Shown here piece by piece: positions 15,238-23,595 of a stretch of DNA of 28,161 nucleotides. A model generated the notes under the pieces. It worked only from the letters and a program-made list of their open reading frames with translations, searched no databases and was not told the origin of the DNA. This stretch comes from an uncultured Sphingorhabdus sp. (lineage in GTDB: Bacteria; Pseudomonadota; Alphaproteobacteria; Sphingomonadales; Sphingomonadaceae). Every line of letters starts with the position of its first letter. The first letter of the stretch is position 1. The position numbers and the translations under genes are program-made. The stretch covers positions 1 to 28,161 of the forward strand of contig CALMYW010000035.1 in the NCBI GenBank assembly GCA_937873665.1, given 5' to 3'.

Positions 15238-16380
15238 ATGCAACAAGCTTCGTCCGCCAGCATACCTCCTCTGCGCGTGGGGATCATAAGCGCGGCGTGG
15301 GGAGTCCACGCCCATCTTCCCGCGTGGCGGAGCCTGGACGGCATCGAGGTGACCGCGATCTGCACCTCCCGGCCCGAGACCGCGCGCGCGGCAAGCGAGA
15401 AGACCGGAATTCCGCGTGCATTTCATGATTTCCGGGAACTGGCGGCCGATCCGGACATCGACATCGTGGACTGCGGCACTCGGCCGGTGCTGCGCCATGC
15501 GATGGTCATGGCGGCCCTCGTAAATGGCAAGCACGTCTATAATGGCATTCCGTTTGCCAAGGACCTGGCCGATGCGCTGGACATGGAGCGGGCCTGGCGC
15601 AAGGCCGGCACGGTCGCAGCAGTGGATGCCTTCATGCAGGAGGTTCCGGCGCTCGTGCGCTTGAGGGAGCTCGTGCAAGAAGGTGCTATCGGCAAGGTTT
15701 TCGGTGCCCGAGCAAACTTCGATGCGCCGCTGTTCACTGCTGCCCAGACCAACGTGCCGGGCTATGTCTGGTTCTCGGACCCGGCCAACGGGGCCAGCGC
15801 GATGCGCAACCTTGGTAGCCACATGATCAACGCCCTTGTCCATCTGTTCGGACCGGTGGACCGCGTTGTGGCCGACAGCAATTTGCGCCTTGATAGCTGG
15901 CCCGTGGTGGATGCGCCCGCTATCAGACCCAAAGTGCCGGATACCGAAACCATGATGCTCCGGTTCGCCAACGGGATACCTGCCACGGTCCAAACGTGCT
16001 GGTCGATGATCGACGGCTCGGGCTTTTCGCTTGAAGTATGGGGCTCGCGCGGAAGGCTGGAGGCCTGCGCGCCGGTTTTCCCCCAGGCCCACGATACCAG
16101 ACTGTATCTCTCTCAGGATCCCAGCCTGGGCCGACGCACGGGACAAGAAGTGGCGATTCCGGAAAGGCTGCAACGTTGCCCCGGTTCGACTGTCGATGGC
16201 ACCCGACCCGAGACCGGCATGCTGCCGCTCGTGCGCATCTTTGCCTCGATGCGCGATGAGATCCAGGGGAGGGGCAAGGCCGCGCCTGACTTCGCCCAGG
16301 CGCTGCATGTCCAGAGGATCATCGAAGCGGGTCGGCAATCCGCAGCGGAACTGCGCTGGGTTACTGTCGCCTCCGAATAA
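15238..16380 (+). CDS. Gfo/Idh/MocA-fold protein lacking the catalytic Lys
   Basis: A 380-residue protein with an N-terminal Rossmann domain (VGIISAAWG near residue 15; AICTSRP after strand 2) and a C-terminal Gfo/Idh/MocA alpha/beta domain (LRELVQEGAIGKVFGARANFD, RNLGSHMINALVHLFGPV). The hallmark EKP is replaced by GIP (HVYNGIPFAK) and the catalytic Asp of the DxxxH pair by Asn (NALVH). The dehydrogenase mechanism based on Lys and Asp is therefore probably lost. I chose the ATG at 15238 because GAGGGGATTT precedes it; the GTG at 15220 lacks one. It stands 111 bp after the P450 and may have its own signals. An aldolase/lyase-like or cofactor-retaining role is possible, but none is shown. Confidence 0.85.
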   Translation: MQQASSASIPPLRVGIISAAWGVHAHLPAWRSLDGIEVTAICTSRPETARAASEKTGIPRAFHDFRELAADPDIDIVDCGTRPVLRHAMVMAALVNGKHVYNGIPFAKDLADALDMERAWRKAGTVAAVDAFMQEVPALVRLRELVQEGAIGKVFGARANFDAPLFTAAQTNVPGYVWFSDPANGASAMRNLGSHMINALVHLFGPVDRVVADSNLRLDSWPVVDAPAIRPKVPDTETMMLRFANGIPATVQTCWSMIDGSGFSLEVWGSRGRLEACAPVFPQAHDTRLYLSQDPSLGRRTGQEVAIPERLQRCPGSTVDGTRPETGMLPLVRIFASMRDEIQGRGKAAPDFAQALHVQRIIEAGRQSAAELRWVTVASE

Positions 16381-16430
16381 CTGCCGGAGGCGGGGCTGAC
16401 ACTGTTTGCCCGATGCCAGCCCAAGGGTAA

Positions 16431-16463
16431 CCTTGCGCAAGGATGGCATTGCGATACCGCAAT
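16431..16463. promoter_or_regulatory. MarR-type operator candidates upstream of the regulator gene
   Basis: CCTTGCGCAAGG (16431-16442) is a perfect 12-bp palindrome. ATTGCG-ATAC-CGCAAT (16448-16463) is a perfect 6-bp inverted repeat. Both contain TTGC/GCAA half-sites, as favoured by many MarR-family regulators. They end 20 nt before the ATG of the regulator gene, an ideal place for autorepression. Confidence 0.45.
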
Positions 16464-16483
16464 CACTCCCACATAAGCGGGCT

Positions 16484-16993
16484 ATGAACGAAGCCATCCC
16501 GCCAGACTTGGCCCGCAAGCAATTTGTAGAGACACTGGGCCGGATTGCAAAACGTAGCGGCATGCCGATGATCGCGGGCCAGATCGCTGCGCTTCTATAC
16601 CTGACGCCTGGGATGCTGTCCGCCGATGAGTTGAAGCGGGAACTGGGCGTTAGCAGCGGGAGCATCAGCAACAACACGCGCTTGCTCGAGGACATCGGGA
16701 CCATCGTTCGCGTCGTTCCGAAGGGCGGGCGCGAACATTTCTTTCGATCTGCACCGGACGCGACAATTCGAACGCTCGAGCGCGACATCGGGAGATGGGA
16801 GCTCGGCGCCGCCGAGATCGCAGCAGCTAGCGCCATCGTTCGAGCCAGTATTGAGAACTTGCCCAATGAGGTGCTCCAAAAGATGGAGGGTGTTGAGCAG
16901 CTCTTTCGCGGAATGAGCCGCCATACCCGCAACCATATAGATGAACTGCAAGCAGGACATGCAAGCGCCAGCGCTGCAAAGAATGGCGCCTAG
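16484..16993 (+). CDS. GbsR/MarR-type transcriptional regulator
   Basis: A 169-residue winged-helix protein. RKQFVETLGRIAKRSGMPMIAGQIAALLYL, LSADELKRELGVSSGSISNNTRLLEDIG and the wing RVVPKGGREHFFR follow the GbsR-like MarR pattern, with a C-terminal helical dimerisation segment. It is the only DNA-binding regulator visible in the window and sits between the two palindromic operator candidates at 12354 and 17352. It is the best local candidate to control both flanking operons. The ATG at 16484 begins the domain at a natural place; the longer in-frame start at 16406 would overlap the palindromes. Its ligand is unknown. Confidence 0.85.
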   Translation: MNEAIPPDLARKQFVETLGRIAKRSGMPMIAGQIAALLYLTPGMLSADELKRELGVSSGSISNNTRLLEDIGTIVRVVPKGGREHFFRSAPDATIRTLERDIGRWELGAAEIAAASAIVRASIENLPNEVLQKMEGVEQLFRGMSRHTRNHIDELQAGHASASAAKNGA

Positions 16994-17351
16994 ATAAGTC
17001 CTCATAGAAACGAAGACCTGGTCGTGGCTTCGCCCATTAGCAGCTGATCAGGATGACTTGGGGGGGCTGGTTCTGCCCTGACCTCTGCAGGGTTATTCGC
17101 CAGTCACAGAAACTGGCCCGAGTGGCTTCGGACTCCATTTTCGCTTGAAATATCACGAAAATGTCTCAGTTTTCTGGACCGATCCAGAGCTGACAGAGTC
17201 GGCCGCATTGGCTCATCTCATCGCAGCCCACCGGTGGGCCTCATGCCGTTTGAAGCCGGATCGCAGCGACGGCGCAGCGCCTACGGCGGCGCCTAGCTGA
17301 CCCGGGCATTGCCTCTAGTGCTCATCGATTTCTCGCGTCCGGAACAATCCG

Positions 17352-17388
17352 CTTGCATCCAACATGCTTTCAGTTGAGAATGAAATCA
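17352..17388. promoter_or_regulatory. Palindromic operator candidate, copy 2
   Basis: 33 of 37 bases match 12354-12390. The inner half-sites TTTCA (17368-17372) and TGAAA (17381-17385) with an 8-nt centre are exact. The left outer half-site is TCCA instead of TTCA and the right outer half-site is lost. It lies upstream of the metallophosphoesterase/TonB-receptor genes, suggesting shared control with the operon at 12645. Confidence 0.5.
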
Positions 17389-17525
17389 ACGGTCCCAAGG
17401 AATGAGTCGGACGTTCGTTCCACCTCGGCCTGAGCAACCTGGGGTCAGTTGAAAAAGAGCCAGAGTGAGCCTGCGGAACTTGACGTCGCGGGCAAATGCC
17501 GAACGAATTCAAGAATTTTGTGCAG

Positions 17526-17546
17526 TTTCGGAGGGGAGCCGAAATG
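17526..17546 (+). promoter_or_regulatory. Start region with SD inside a hairpin, relic ORF
   Basis: TTTCGG and CCGAAA enclose AGGGGAG, and the last A of the right arm is the A of an ATG at 17544. The same arrangement occurs at 17787-17804 before the metallophosphoesterase gene. Confidence 0.35.
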
Positions 17547-17606
17547 TCTGACGCGATCAAGATTCTGTGTCCCGCTGCCCCGGTCGCCATTGCCCCAACA
17601 TCGTCG
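17544..17606 (+). pseudogene. Possible truncated start of a solute-binding-like gene
   Basis: After a strong SD (GGAGGGGAG) the reading frame begins MSDAIKILCPAAPVAIAP, which recalls the first strand of ModA-type extracytoplasmic binding proteins. The rest turns into low-complexity Arg-rich sequence with no family resemblance. This could be the stump left by a deletion. The resemblance is short and from memory, so this is weak. Confidence 0.2.
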
Positions 17607-17786
17607 ACGATGCGACGCGGGCCAAGAGTCAGCCGAGGCGCGGCGCAAGTCGGTGTCGTTGGCCGAGAGCGGGAAGCAATCCATTCAGGAAGAGCCTCTG
17701 GCAGGGGCCAGCATGATGGGGCGTGACTCGCTGCTTTCCGCTGAAAACAAGCGCCGCTCGTTCTCGGCAAGAGATTCATCCATCGA

Positions 17787-17804
17787 TTTCGGGAGGCCGA
17801 AATG
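17787..17804 (+). promoter_or_regulatory. SD of the metallophosphoesterase gene within a small hairpin
   Basis: TTTCGG-GAGG-CCGAAA places the GGGAGG Shine-Dalgarno in the loop and left arm; the right arm ends on the A of the ATG at 17802. It decides the start of the gene and might hinder ribosome access. Confidence 0.4.
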
Positions 17805-19139
17805 AGCAGTCTCGCTCGATTACTTCGTAAAGCCGTCGGGGCGCTGGCGCTGCTCTTGGTCATAACCGCAGTACCAGGTACCGCTTGGGCCCGCGACGAC
17901 CGGTTCACAGTTGCAGTCATCCCCGATACCCAGAATTACGTCGACTACACGCATCAGCGCGCCGCAGGGTTTCCGATCGACGCAGCCGAAATGCTGTTCG
18001 ACCAGATCGATTTCATCGCGCGAAACGTGGAATCAAAAGGCGGCGAGATCGCCTTCGTGACGCATGTTGGCGACGTATGGGAGCACGCCACTGGCGGGAT
18101 TGATGCCGAGCATCGCAATCTGGGCCTTAGGGAAGATCCGAAAAACGTCGTAGTGGGCCTGATTGCCCCGGATCCCCGTGCGCTTACGTTCGAGGCACGG
18201 ACTGCGGCTCTGGCCTTCCAGAAACTGGCGGGTCGGGTTCCGCTGTCTGTGGTGCCGGGCAACCACGCCTTCGATGGCTTCTGGGCAGACGATCGGTTCG
18301 CAGCCGGCGGGCGCGATCCCCGTGATGCATCCCGCCAGGTTAGTCAGTACGGGATGGTGCACTACGGCGGTCTGAATAACTTCAGGTCGGTTTTCGGCGA
18401 AAAGTCGAACCTGTTCGCGAACCGCCCGTGGCGGGTAGGGAGCTACAATGGCGGCGCGAACTCTGCCGTCGTGTTCGAGGCCGCCGGGTATCGTTTCCTG
18501 CATATCGGCCTTGAATTCGCGCCGAGCGACGATGTGCTCAAGTGGGCCGAAAAGATCATCCGCCGCTACCCTGGCCTGCCGACAATCGTCAGCACGCACG
18601 ACTATCTCAACAGCCGCGGCGAGCGGAAGCCGAATCCGGCCATCGAAATGAAGGCCGTGCATCCGGGACACAACGACCCGGAGGACGTCTGGCAGAAGTT
18701 CCTGTCCAGGCACCGGCAAGTGTTCCTTGTGCTCGCCGGGCACCAGCATGCCCAGTCGCGCCGCGTCGACGTAGGCGCGACGGGCGGCAAGGTCTGGCAG
18801 CTGATGGCCGACTACCAGCACCGTAACCAGGTCCTTCGCCAGGTGATTGGCGACAACAAGATGCCAGAAGGCCCCGTCGGGCCGGCTGAATTGGGCGATG
18901 GCTGGATGCGCCTGATGAACTTCGACTTTTCGGGGCCGAATGCGCGGTTGGAGGTGCGGACCTTTTCGACCTACTTCAAGACTTACGCCAAGGATCTTCC
19001 TGAATACTCGCGCTGGTACAAGTCAATCGAGCACCCTGAACTCACTGACGCCGAATTTCTTGGCCAGGACGAATTCACCATCGACCTCGATGACTTCTAC
19101 CTTCGTTTCGGACGGCCAGGGACGGCGCCCGGGAAGTGA
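17802..19139 (+). CDS. Exported metallophosphoesterase
   Basis: A 445-residue protein with a signal peptide ending near AWA-RD (residue 30) and a calcineurin-like phosphoesterase domain. Metal-site motifs are in order: PDTQ (D42; Gln44 where many members have His), GDVWEH (D91), GNHAFD (N154, H155), STHDY and GHQHAQ. These define a di-metal centre. The substrate is unknown; it would act in the periplasm or outside. A TonB-dependent receptor gene begins about 100 bp downstream. This suggests that it removes phosphate from, or otherwise hydrolyses, a compound taken up by that receptor. The pairing is an inference. The start is supported by GGGAGG 6 nt upstream. Confidence 0.88.
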   Translation: MSSLARLLRKAVGALALLLVITAVPGTAWARDDRFTVAVIPDTQNYVDYTHQRAAGFPIDAAEMLFDQIDFIARNVESKGGEIAFVTHVGDVWEHATGGIDAEHRNLGLREDPKNVVVGLIAPDPRALTFEARTAALAFQKLAGRVPLSVVPGNHAFDGFWADDRFAAGGRDPRDASRQVSQYGMVHYGGLNNFRSVFGEKSNLFANRPWRVGSYNGGANSAVVFEAAGYRFLHIGLEFAPSDDVLKWAEKIIRRYPGLPTIVSTHDYLNSRGERKPNPAIEMKAVHPGHNDPEDVWQKFLSRHRQVFLVLAGHQHAQSRRVDVGATGGKVWQLMADYQHRNQVLRQVIGDNKMPEGPVGPAELGDGWMRLMNFDFSGPNARLEVRTFSTYFKTYAKDLPEYSRWYKSIEHPELTDAEFLGQDEFTIDLDDFYLRFGRPGTAPGK

Positions 19140-19243
19140 CCTGGATGGGGCGATAGAACCCCACCATTGGGCACAGGATATTTGCGATGTTCGTGCCGTC
19201 CATTCAAAATGAACTCAAACATTACTCTGGGGAGAGTTGTATC

Positions 19244-21727
19244 ATGCAGAAAATCCGTTCGCATCGCGTTAGGCCGCTTTCGGCCGGGGCTTCGCTTCTG
19301 GCGCTTGTCCTGACGGCCAGTCCCGCCCTCGCGCAAGTTCAAACTCCGGCTGAAGAGGACTCGGCGGGCCTGAAGGAGATCACCGTCACCGCGCGCAAGG
19401 TGGAGGAAAATCTCCAGGACGTGCCGGTCGCGGTCACGGCCCTGTCGGGCGAGGAACTGGAACAGCGGGCTGTCATCCGGGTCCAGGATATCGGACGGTT
19501 CACACCCGGCATGCTGACCCGGCCCGGGTCGTCAACGCCCAGCGCCCTCACGATCTCGCTACGTGGGCAAGTCCAGTCGGACGTCCTCATCTCGCTTGAT
19601 CCGTCGGTCGGCACCTATGTCGACGGCGTTTACTGGGCGCGCGCCTACGGCCTGAACGCAGACCTGCTGGACATCCAGTCGGTGCAGGTCCTGAAGGGCC
19701 CTCAAGGCACGCTGTTCGGTCGCAATACGACCGGCGGTGCGATGCTGATCAATTCCAACAACCCCGATGTCGATAATCTCAGTGGGCGGCTTTCGCTCAC
19801 TTACGGGCGTTTCAATGAAATGCAGGCAACCGGAGTTGTGAATATTCCCATCGTGCCGGGAAAAGTTGCGCTTCGCGTGGCCGGCCAGCGATTCAAGCGC
19901 GATGGCTATATCACCAACGCCGTGGGGCCTGCCGCTGTTTCCGTGATCCAGGCGAACAATCCCGCCGTCGCGCGTGCGCCCTTTTCCGGCGCGCCCAACG
20001 GCGTGAAGCTGGACAACCGGGATCGCTGGAACTTCCGCGCCAAGCTTGACATCAAGCCCACGGACAATCTGACGCTTCGCTTCTCAGGCGAGTATTTCAA
20101 GATGGATGAAGTCTCGCCATCGCGGCAATTGCTGCTGCTGACGAGCCCCTTCACCGCTAACAACCCGACCTACAATCGTGCAGGCACCGCGGCCCTGTTT
20201 GTTGGCGTGACCAACGGTGGGCCGGCTCCGGTCAGCGCCGCTGCCGTTGGAACGAATATCGGTCTTGGCCTCAGTCTGGCCAATCCGATCATTGCCGATC
20301 TCGCCGCAAATCCCGACAAGGCCGCGCTCAACGAAGTCCCGTACGCCTTCGCCAAGACGCAGACCTTGGGCTTCACCGGTATCCTGGATACAAGTTTTGG
20401 CCAGGTGCAGCTGATCACCGGCTATCGCAAGATCGAAGCCTTTGCCGGCCTTGACCTTGATGGTTCGCCCTTTCCGATTCACTTCACGGAAGGGCAACAG
20501 GAGATGAAGCAGTATTCCGGCGAACTGCAATTTACGGGCAAGGCGTTCGGCGACAGGCTCGACTTCGCTACCGGAATCTTTGCCTTCCACGAAAAGGGGT
20601 TCGATCAATCGATCTCGATCGTCGTCCCGGCGCTCAACCCTCAGACATCCCACTTCTATGGAATTATCGATAACGACAGCATGGGGCTCTATGCCCAGGG
20701 GACCTGGCACTTCAATGACCAGTTCTCGTTCACGGGTGGTCTGCGCTACTCGGTTGACGACAAGGGTATTGAAAGCCGCAACAACAATTTCAATCGCACG
20801 ACGTCGACCTCGGTCTGTTCGCTCTTCTCCGCGCCGGGGATTGTCGGGCCAGAGGTGGTGGGTGTCCCTGAGTGCGCAGTGCGGCGTCGCGACAATTTCT
20901 CGGGCGTGTCCTATCTCGCGGGGCTGGAGTACAAGCCCAACGACGACATGTTGGTCTATCTCAAGACGGCTAAGGGGTTCCGCTCGGGCGGCCAGAACCT
21001 GAGAGCGCCGTCGGCGGTATTCCAGTTGCCGTTCAGGCCCGAGACCGCCTATTCCTATGAACTGGGCTTCAAGGGCGAGTTCTTCGATCGCCGGGTCAGG
21101 TTGAATCTTGCGGTTTATCAGACGGATGTGAAGGACATCCAGCGGTCGACCCAGATTCCCAATCCTACCGGCGTAGGCGCTCCGGCGACAGTTCTGGGCA
21201 ATGCGGGCAAGGCGCGCTTCCGCGGGATGGAGGCCGAGCTTCAGGCGGTGCTGTTTGACGGCTTCACGCTGTCGCTCAGCGGCGCGCATGTCGATCCGAA
21301 GTATCTCGTATACGCCGACCTTTCGGGCGACCGCTCGTTCGAAAAGTTTGATGGCGTCGCGCCGTATATGTTCAACGTCGCCGCCGACTACTCGCGCGAA
21401 ATCGGTTCGGCCTCGCTGAAGCTGCATGTCGACTATAACTGGACCGACGATGCGTTCTCCGGCGGCAACGCCGGTCTGGAACCGAGTGCCCCCAGCTCCG
21501 AGAGCGCGACCGTCGCCAACCTGTTGACCATCAAGTCCGCCGGGTTCCTGAATGCGAGGGCATCTCTCAGCTTCAACGAAGACATGTACGAACTTGCCGT
21601 TTTCGGGCGGAACCTGACGAACAACCGGCAGTTGAATTCCCCGCTTCTGGTCGGGCCGGTTGGCTATATCCAGAGTTCGCGCTTCGAGCCGGCCACTTAC
21701 GGCCTGACGGCTACCGTCAGGTTCTAG
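19244..21727 (+). CDS. TonB-dependent receptor, catabolic type
   Basis: An 827-residue receptor. The signal peptide ends near PALA-Q and a TonB box EITVTARK is followed by VEENLQDVPVAVTAL, the plug opening typical of sphingomonad receptors for organic substrates. LISLDPSVGTYVDGVYWAR and VQVLKGPQGTLFGRNTTGGAM complete the plug. The barrel contains FGFTGILD- and YLKTAKGFRSGG-type segments and ends in TATVRF. The ATG at 19244 has GGGGAGAG in front; the ATG at 19187 would add 19 residues before the signal peptide. It probably imports the hydrophobic or phosphorylated compound processed by the enclosing cluster. The upstream TTCA-AAA-TGAA at 19203-19213 may be incidental. Confidence 0.93.
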   Translation: MQKIRSHRVRPLSAGASLLALVLTASPALAQVQTPAEEDSAGLKEITVTARKVEENLQDVPVAVTALSGEELEQRAVIRVQDIGRFTPGMLTRPGSSTPSALTISLRGQVQSDVLISLDPSVGTYVDGVYWARAYGLNADLLDIQSVQVLKGPQGTLFGRNTTGGAMLINSNNPDVDNLSGRLSLTYGRFNEMQATGVVNIPIVPGKVALRVAGQRFKRDGYITNAVGPAAVSVIQANNPAVARAPFSGAPNGVKLDNRDRWNFRAKLDIKPTDNLTLRFSGEYFKMDEVSPSRQLLLLTSPFTANNPTYNRAGTAALFVGVTNGGPAPVSAAAVGTNIGLGLSLANPIIADLAANPDKAALNEVPYAFAKTQTLGFTGILDTSFGQVQLITGYRKIEAFAGLDLDGSPFPIHFTEGQQEMKQYSGELQFTGKAFGDRLDFATGIFAFHEKGFDQSISIVVPALNPQTSHFYGIIDNDSMGLYAQGTWHFNDQFSFTGGLRYSVDDKGIESRNNNFNRTTSTSVCSLFSAPGIVGPEVVGVPECAVRRRDNFSGVSYLAGLEYKPNDDMLVYLKTAKGFRSGGQNLRAPSAVFQLPFRPETAYSYELGFKGEFFDRRVRLNLAVYQTDVKDIQRSTQIPNPTGVGAPATVLGNAGKARFRGMEAELQAVLFDGFTLSLSGAHVDPKYLVYADLSGDRSFEKFDGVAPYMFNVAADYSREIGSASLKLHVDYNWTDDAFSGGNAGLEPSAPSSESATVANLLTIKSAGFLNARASLSFNEDMYELAVFGRNLTNNRQLNSPLLVGPVGYIQSSRFEPATYGLTATVRF

Positions 21728-21756
21728 TCGCAGGCACGAAAGGTGAAATGGGGGGA

Positions 21757-21782
21757 GGGGGTGCGATTCACGGTCGCCCCCC
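21757..21782 (+). terminator. GC-rich hairpin after the TonB receptor gene
   Basis: GGGGG-T-GCGA pairs with TCGC-CCCCC (one bulged T, 7-nt loop) 30 nt after the receptor stop. It is followed by TTCATCGTT, a poor T-tract. It probably ends or weakens transcription before the dehydratase gene. Confidence 0.45.
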
Positions 21783-21872
21783 TTCATCGTTGAGAGTCGA
21801 TGTTCGTCGCCCTTTCGCGACAACCCCAGGTCCCGTCAAATAGCTCGATCGGCATTTCGGAGCAGCAGAGAC

Positions 21873-23162
21873 ATGGCAGATATCCTCCAGAGCGACGAGT
21901 GGCAGCAGGCCACCAAATACCAAATCACTGATGAGGACATCGAGCGAGCTCAGCTTCTGCTGGGCGTCGATGTTGCCAATAAGCACCGCGAATATATCCA
22001 GAGCGCGCAGTACGACAACATCCGCAACTTCGCCATCGGCGCGGGGAATGACAACCCGCTGCACTGTGATCCCGACTATGCACGCACTGCCCGCTGGGGC
22101 GATGTCATCGCGCCAGGCATGATGGCCGGGATCATCAATCAGCCCATGCTGGGTGCACCGATGCCTGACGAGATCAAGGCGCGGACCAAAAGCCTCTTCA
22201 AGGGGGTGCACGTGTTCGTTTCGGGTTCGGATTGGACCTGGCACCGGCCGATCTACAGCGGGGACACGATCTACAGCTTCTCCGGGCAGGAAAGCCTCGA
22301 GGTCAAAACTTCGGAATTCGCGGGGCGCTCGGTCATTCGCGTCAACCGCCACGTCAACCTCAACCAGCGCGGCGAAGTGGTGGCGGTCTACCGGGTGCTG
22401 ATGGTCCTGACCGAGCGTGACACCGCCCGCAAGAAGGGCAAGTATGCCGCCGTCAAACCGGCGGTATACTCCGACGAGGACATCGCAAAGATCGACGCAA
22501 TCTATGCGGCTGAACAGGTGCGCGGCGCCAATACCCGCTTTTTCGAAGACGTGCGGGTGGGCGAGGCAATGGGGCTGATGGCCAAGGGGCCGCTCACCGT
22601 GACGGACGTCATGTGTTTCCACGCCGGCGGTTATGGCTTCCATCCTTATGCGCCAACCGTCGGTCGCCTCGCCTGGCAAAACCGCCAGCGCATTCCGGCG
22701 TTCTACATCAAGAACGAGCAGGGCGTGCCTGACGTGGCGCAGAGACTCCACTGGGATCCGACCTGGGCGCAGGCGATCGGCAACCCGATGGCTTATGACT
22801 ATGGGGTCATGCGCGAAAACTACCTGTACCACTTCCTTACGGACTGGTGCGGTGACGACGGGATCGTGGTCCACCAGCATGACGAGGTTCGCAAGTTCAA
22901 CTACATGGGAGACACACAGATCATCAGTGGCGAAGTCACCGGCAAGCGCGAGGTCGACGGTCGCTGTCTGGTCGACGTGGCGCTTAAGATGACGAACCAG
23001 CGCGATGAGGAAACGGTGAAGGCCACAGCGACTATCGCTTTGCCCAGCCGCGACGGGCGCTTGGCGATCTTTGAGCCGACTCCGGCCGAACTCGAGCAGA
23101 AGGGGCTACGCTTCATGGCCGAGCACTGGAGCCGAATGGGCGGTCGCACCAAGGCCCGGTGA
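21873..23162 (+). CDS. Double-hotdog (FAS1-like/MaoC-like) dehydratase
   Basis: A 429-residue protein made of two hotdog halves. The first half has GAGNDNPLHCDPDYARTARWGDVIAPG (about residues 57-83), the hydratase-type motif, in which the usual G-D-x-N-P is G-N-D-N-P. The second half (about 225-429) has LTVTDVMCFHAGG, WQNRQRIPAFYI and NPMAYDYGVMRENYLYHFLTDW, then GEVTGKREVDG. This matches FAS1-like dehydratase-domain proteins that hydrate enoyl-CoA thioesters in side-chain or terpenoid catabolism. It very likely acts with the downstream AbfD-like protein in CoA-ester chemistry. The start follows GGAGCAGCAGAGAC. The stop overlaps a GTG-started small ORF. Confidence 0.85.
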   Translation: MADILQSDEWQQATKYQITDEDIERAQLLLGVDVANKHREYIQSAQYDNIRNFAIGAGNDNPLHCDPDYARTARWGDVIAPGMMAGIINQPMLGAPMPDEIKARTKSLFKGVHVFVSGSDWTWHRPIYSGDTIYSFSGQESLEVKTSEFAGRSVIRVNRHVNLNQRGEVVAVYRVLMVLTERDTARKKGKYAAVKPAVYSDEDIAKIDAIYAAEQVRGANTRFFEDVRVGEAMGLMAKGPLTVTDVMCFHAGGYGFHPYAPTVGRLAWQNRQRIPAFYIKNEQGVPDVAQRLHWDPTWAQAIGNPMAYDYGVMRENYLYHFLTDWCGDDGIVVHQHDEVRKFNYMGDTQIISGEVTGKREVDGRCLVDVALKMTNQRDEETVKATATIALPSRDGRLAIFEPTPAELEQKGLRFMAEHWSRMGGRTKAR

Positions 23163-23434
23163 GCGAGGAAATACTCATCATGGCAGGCATGGTCGGCCGC
23201 GGGTCGCAGGGTAACCTTCTGGACCTGCTCTTCACCGCTGAGCAGGACGCGATCGGGCCATTCGGTCGTGACGGCGTCATGCAGCCACTTGACCTGCCTC
23301 CGCTCGTCACGGTTGGAGACATTGCGTATTCCGTTGCCACTACTGCGCCGGAGCAGTCCCAACTGGTTGGCTGTGCCTTTGGCGGCCGTGCTTCGCTGAC
23401 CATGGCTGGCTCGGCCGCTCACGCGGATAGCTAG
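23159..23434 (+). CDS. Small uncertain ORF after the dehydratase gene
   Basis: A 91-residue frame starting with GTG that overlaps the dehydratase stop (GTGA). The product has no recognised family, no signal peptide and no membrane segment. The stretch VTVGDIAYSVATT is the only ordered-looking part. Close coupling favours a real gene. The compositional look of a gene tail and the unexplained 160 bp that follow favour a relic. It is listed because it is the only reading of this stretch. Confidence 0.3.
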   Translation: MSEEILIMAGMVGRGSQGNLLDLLFTAEQDAIGPFGRDGVMQPLDLPPLVTVGDIAYSVATTAPEQSQLVGCAFGGRASLTMAGSAAHADS

Positions 23435-23595
23435 CGGATGCTGGAGTTCCGGCAACGCTGCCTAGCAGCCGTCGATGGTAGCCAATCTTCCCGATCCGGT
23501 GATGCTTCGCAGCTGATTGCGACCTTCTCGGAGCGATTCCCATAACAGATTGTGCGGCCAACAGGCCCCACTGACCGATTTGAGAGAACCAGCAT

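Larger units (their letters stand above)
16994..17801. other. 800-bp intergenic region with palindromes and a gene relic
   Basis: No convincing complete gene is visible. The region holds a 14-bp perfect palindrome GCCCACCGGTGGGC (17226-17239), CCAGT/ACTGG and GGCGC-rich hairpins, the second copy of the TTCA/TGAA element (17352-17388), a possible truncated gene start at 17544 and two similar TTTCGG...CCGAAATG start regions. It looks like a regulatory region that has suffered a deletion. Confidence 0.5.

Noticed and set aside
15217..16932. Long open frame (571 codons) on the - strand over the Gfo/Idh and regulator genes
   Set aside because: Spans two well-supported + strand genes and their intergenic gap; the translation is Arg/Pro/Ser-rich without family resemblance.
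17449..17805. 118-codon frame before the metallophosphoesterase gene
   Set aside because: Composition is Ser/Arg-rich with no family, it lacks a good SD, and it overlaps the control elements.
19203..19213. TTCA-AAA-TGAA palindrome upstream of the third TonB receptor as a third operator copy
   Set aside because: The centre is 3 nt instead of 8 and flanking bases do not match the 37-bp element, so it is probably chance.
20084..21823. Long open frame (579 codons) on the - strand within the third TonB receptor
   Set aside because: It is antisense to a clear receptor gene, low in recognisable motifs and explained by GC-rich third-position bias.
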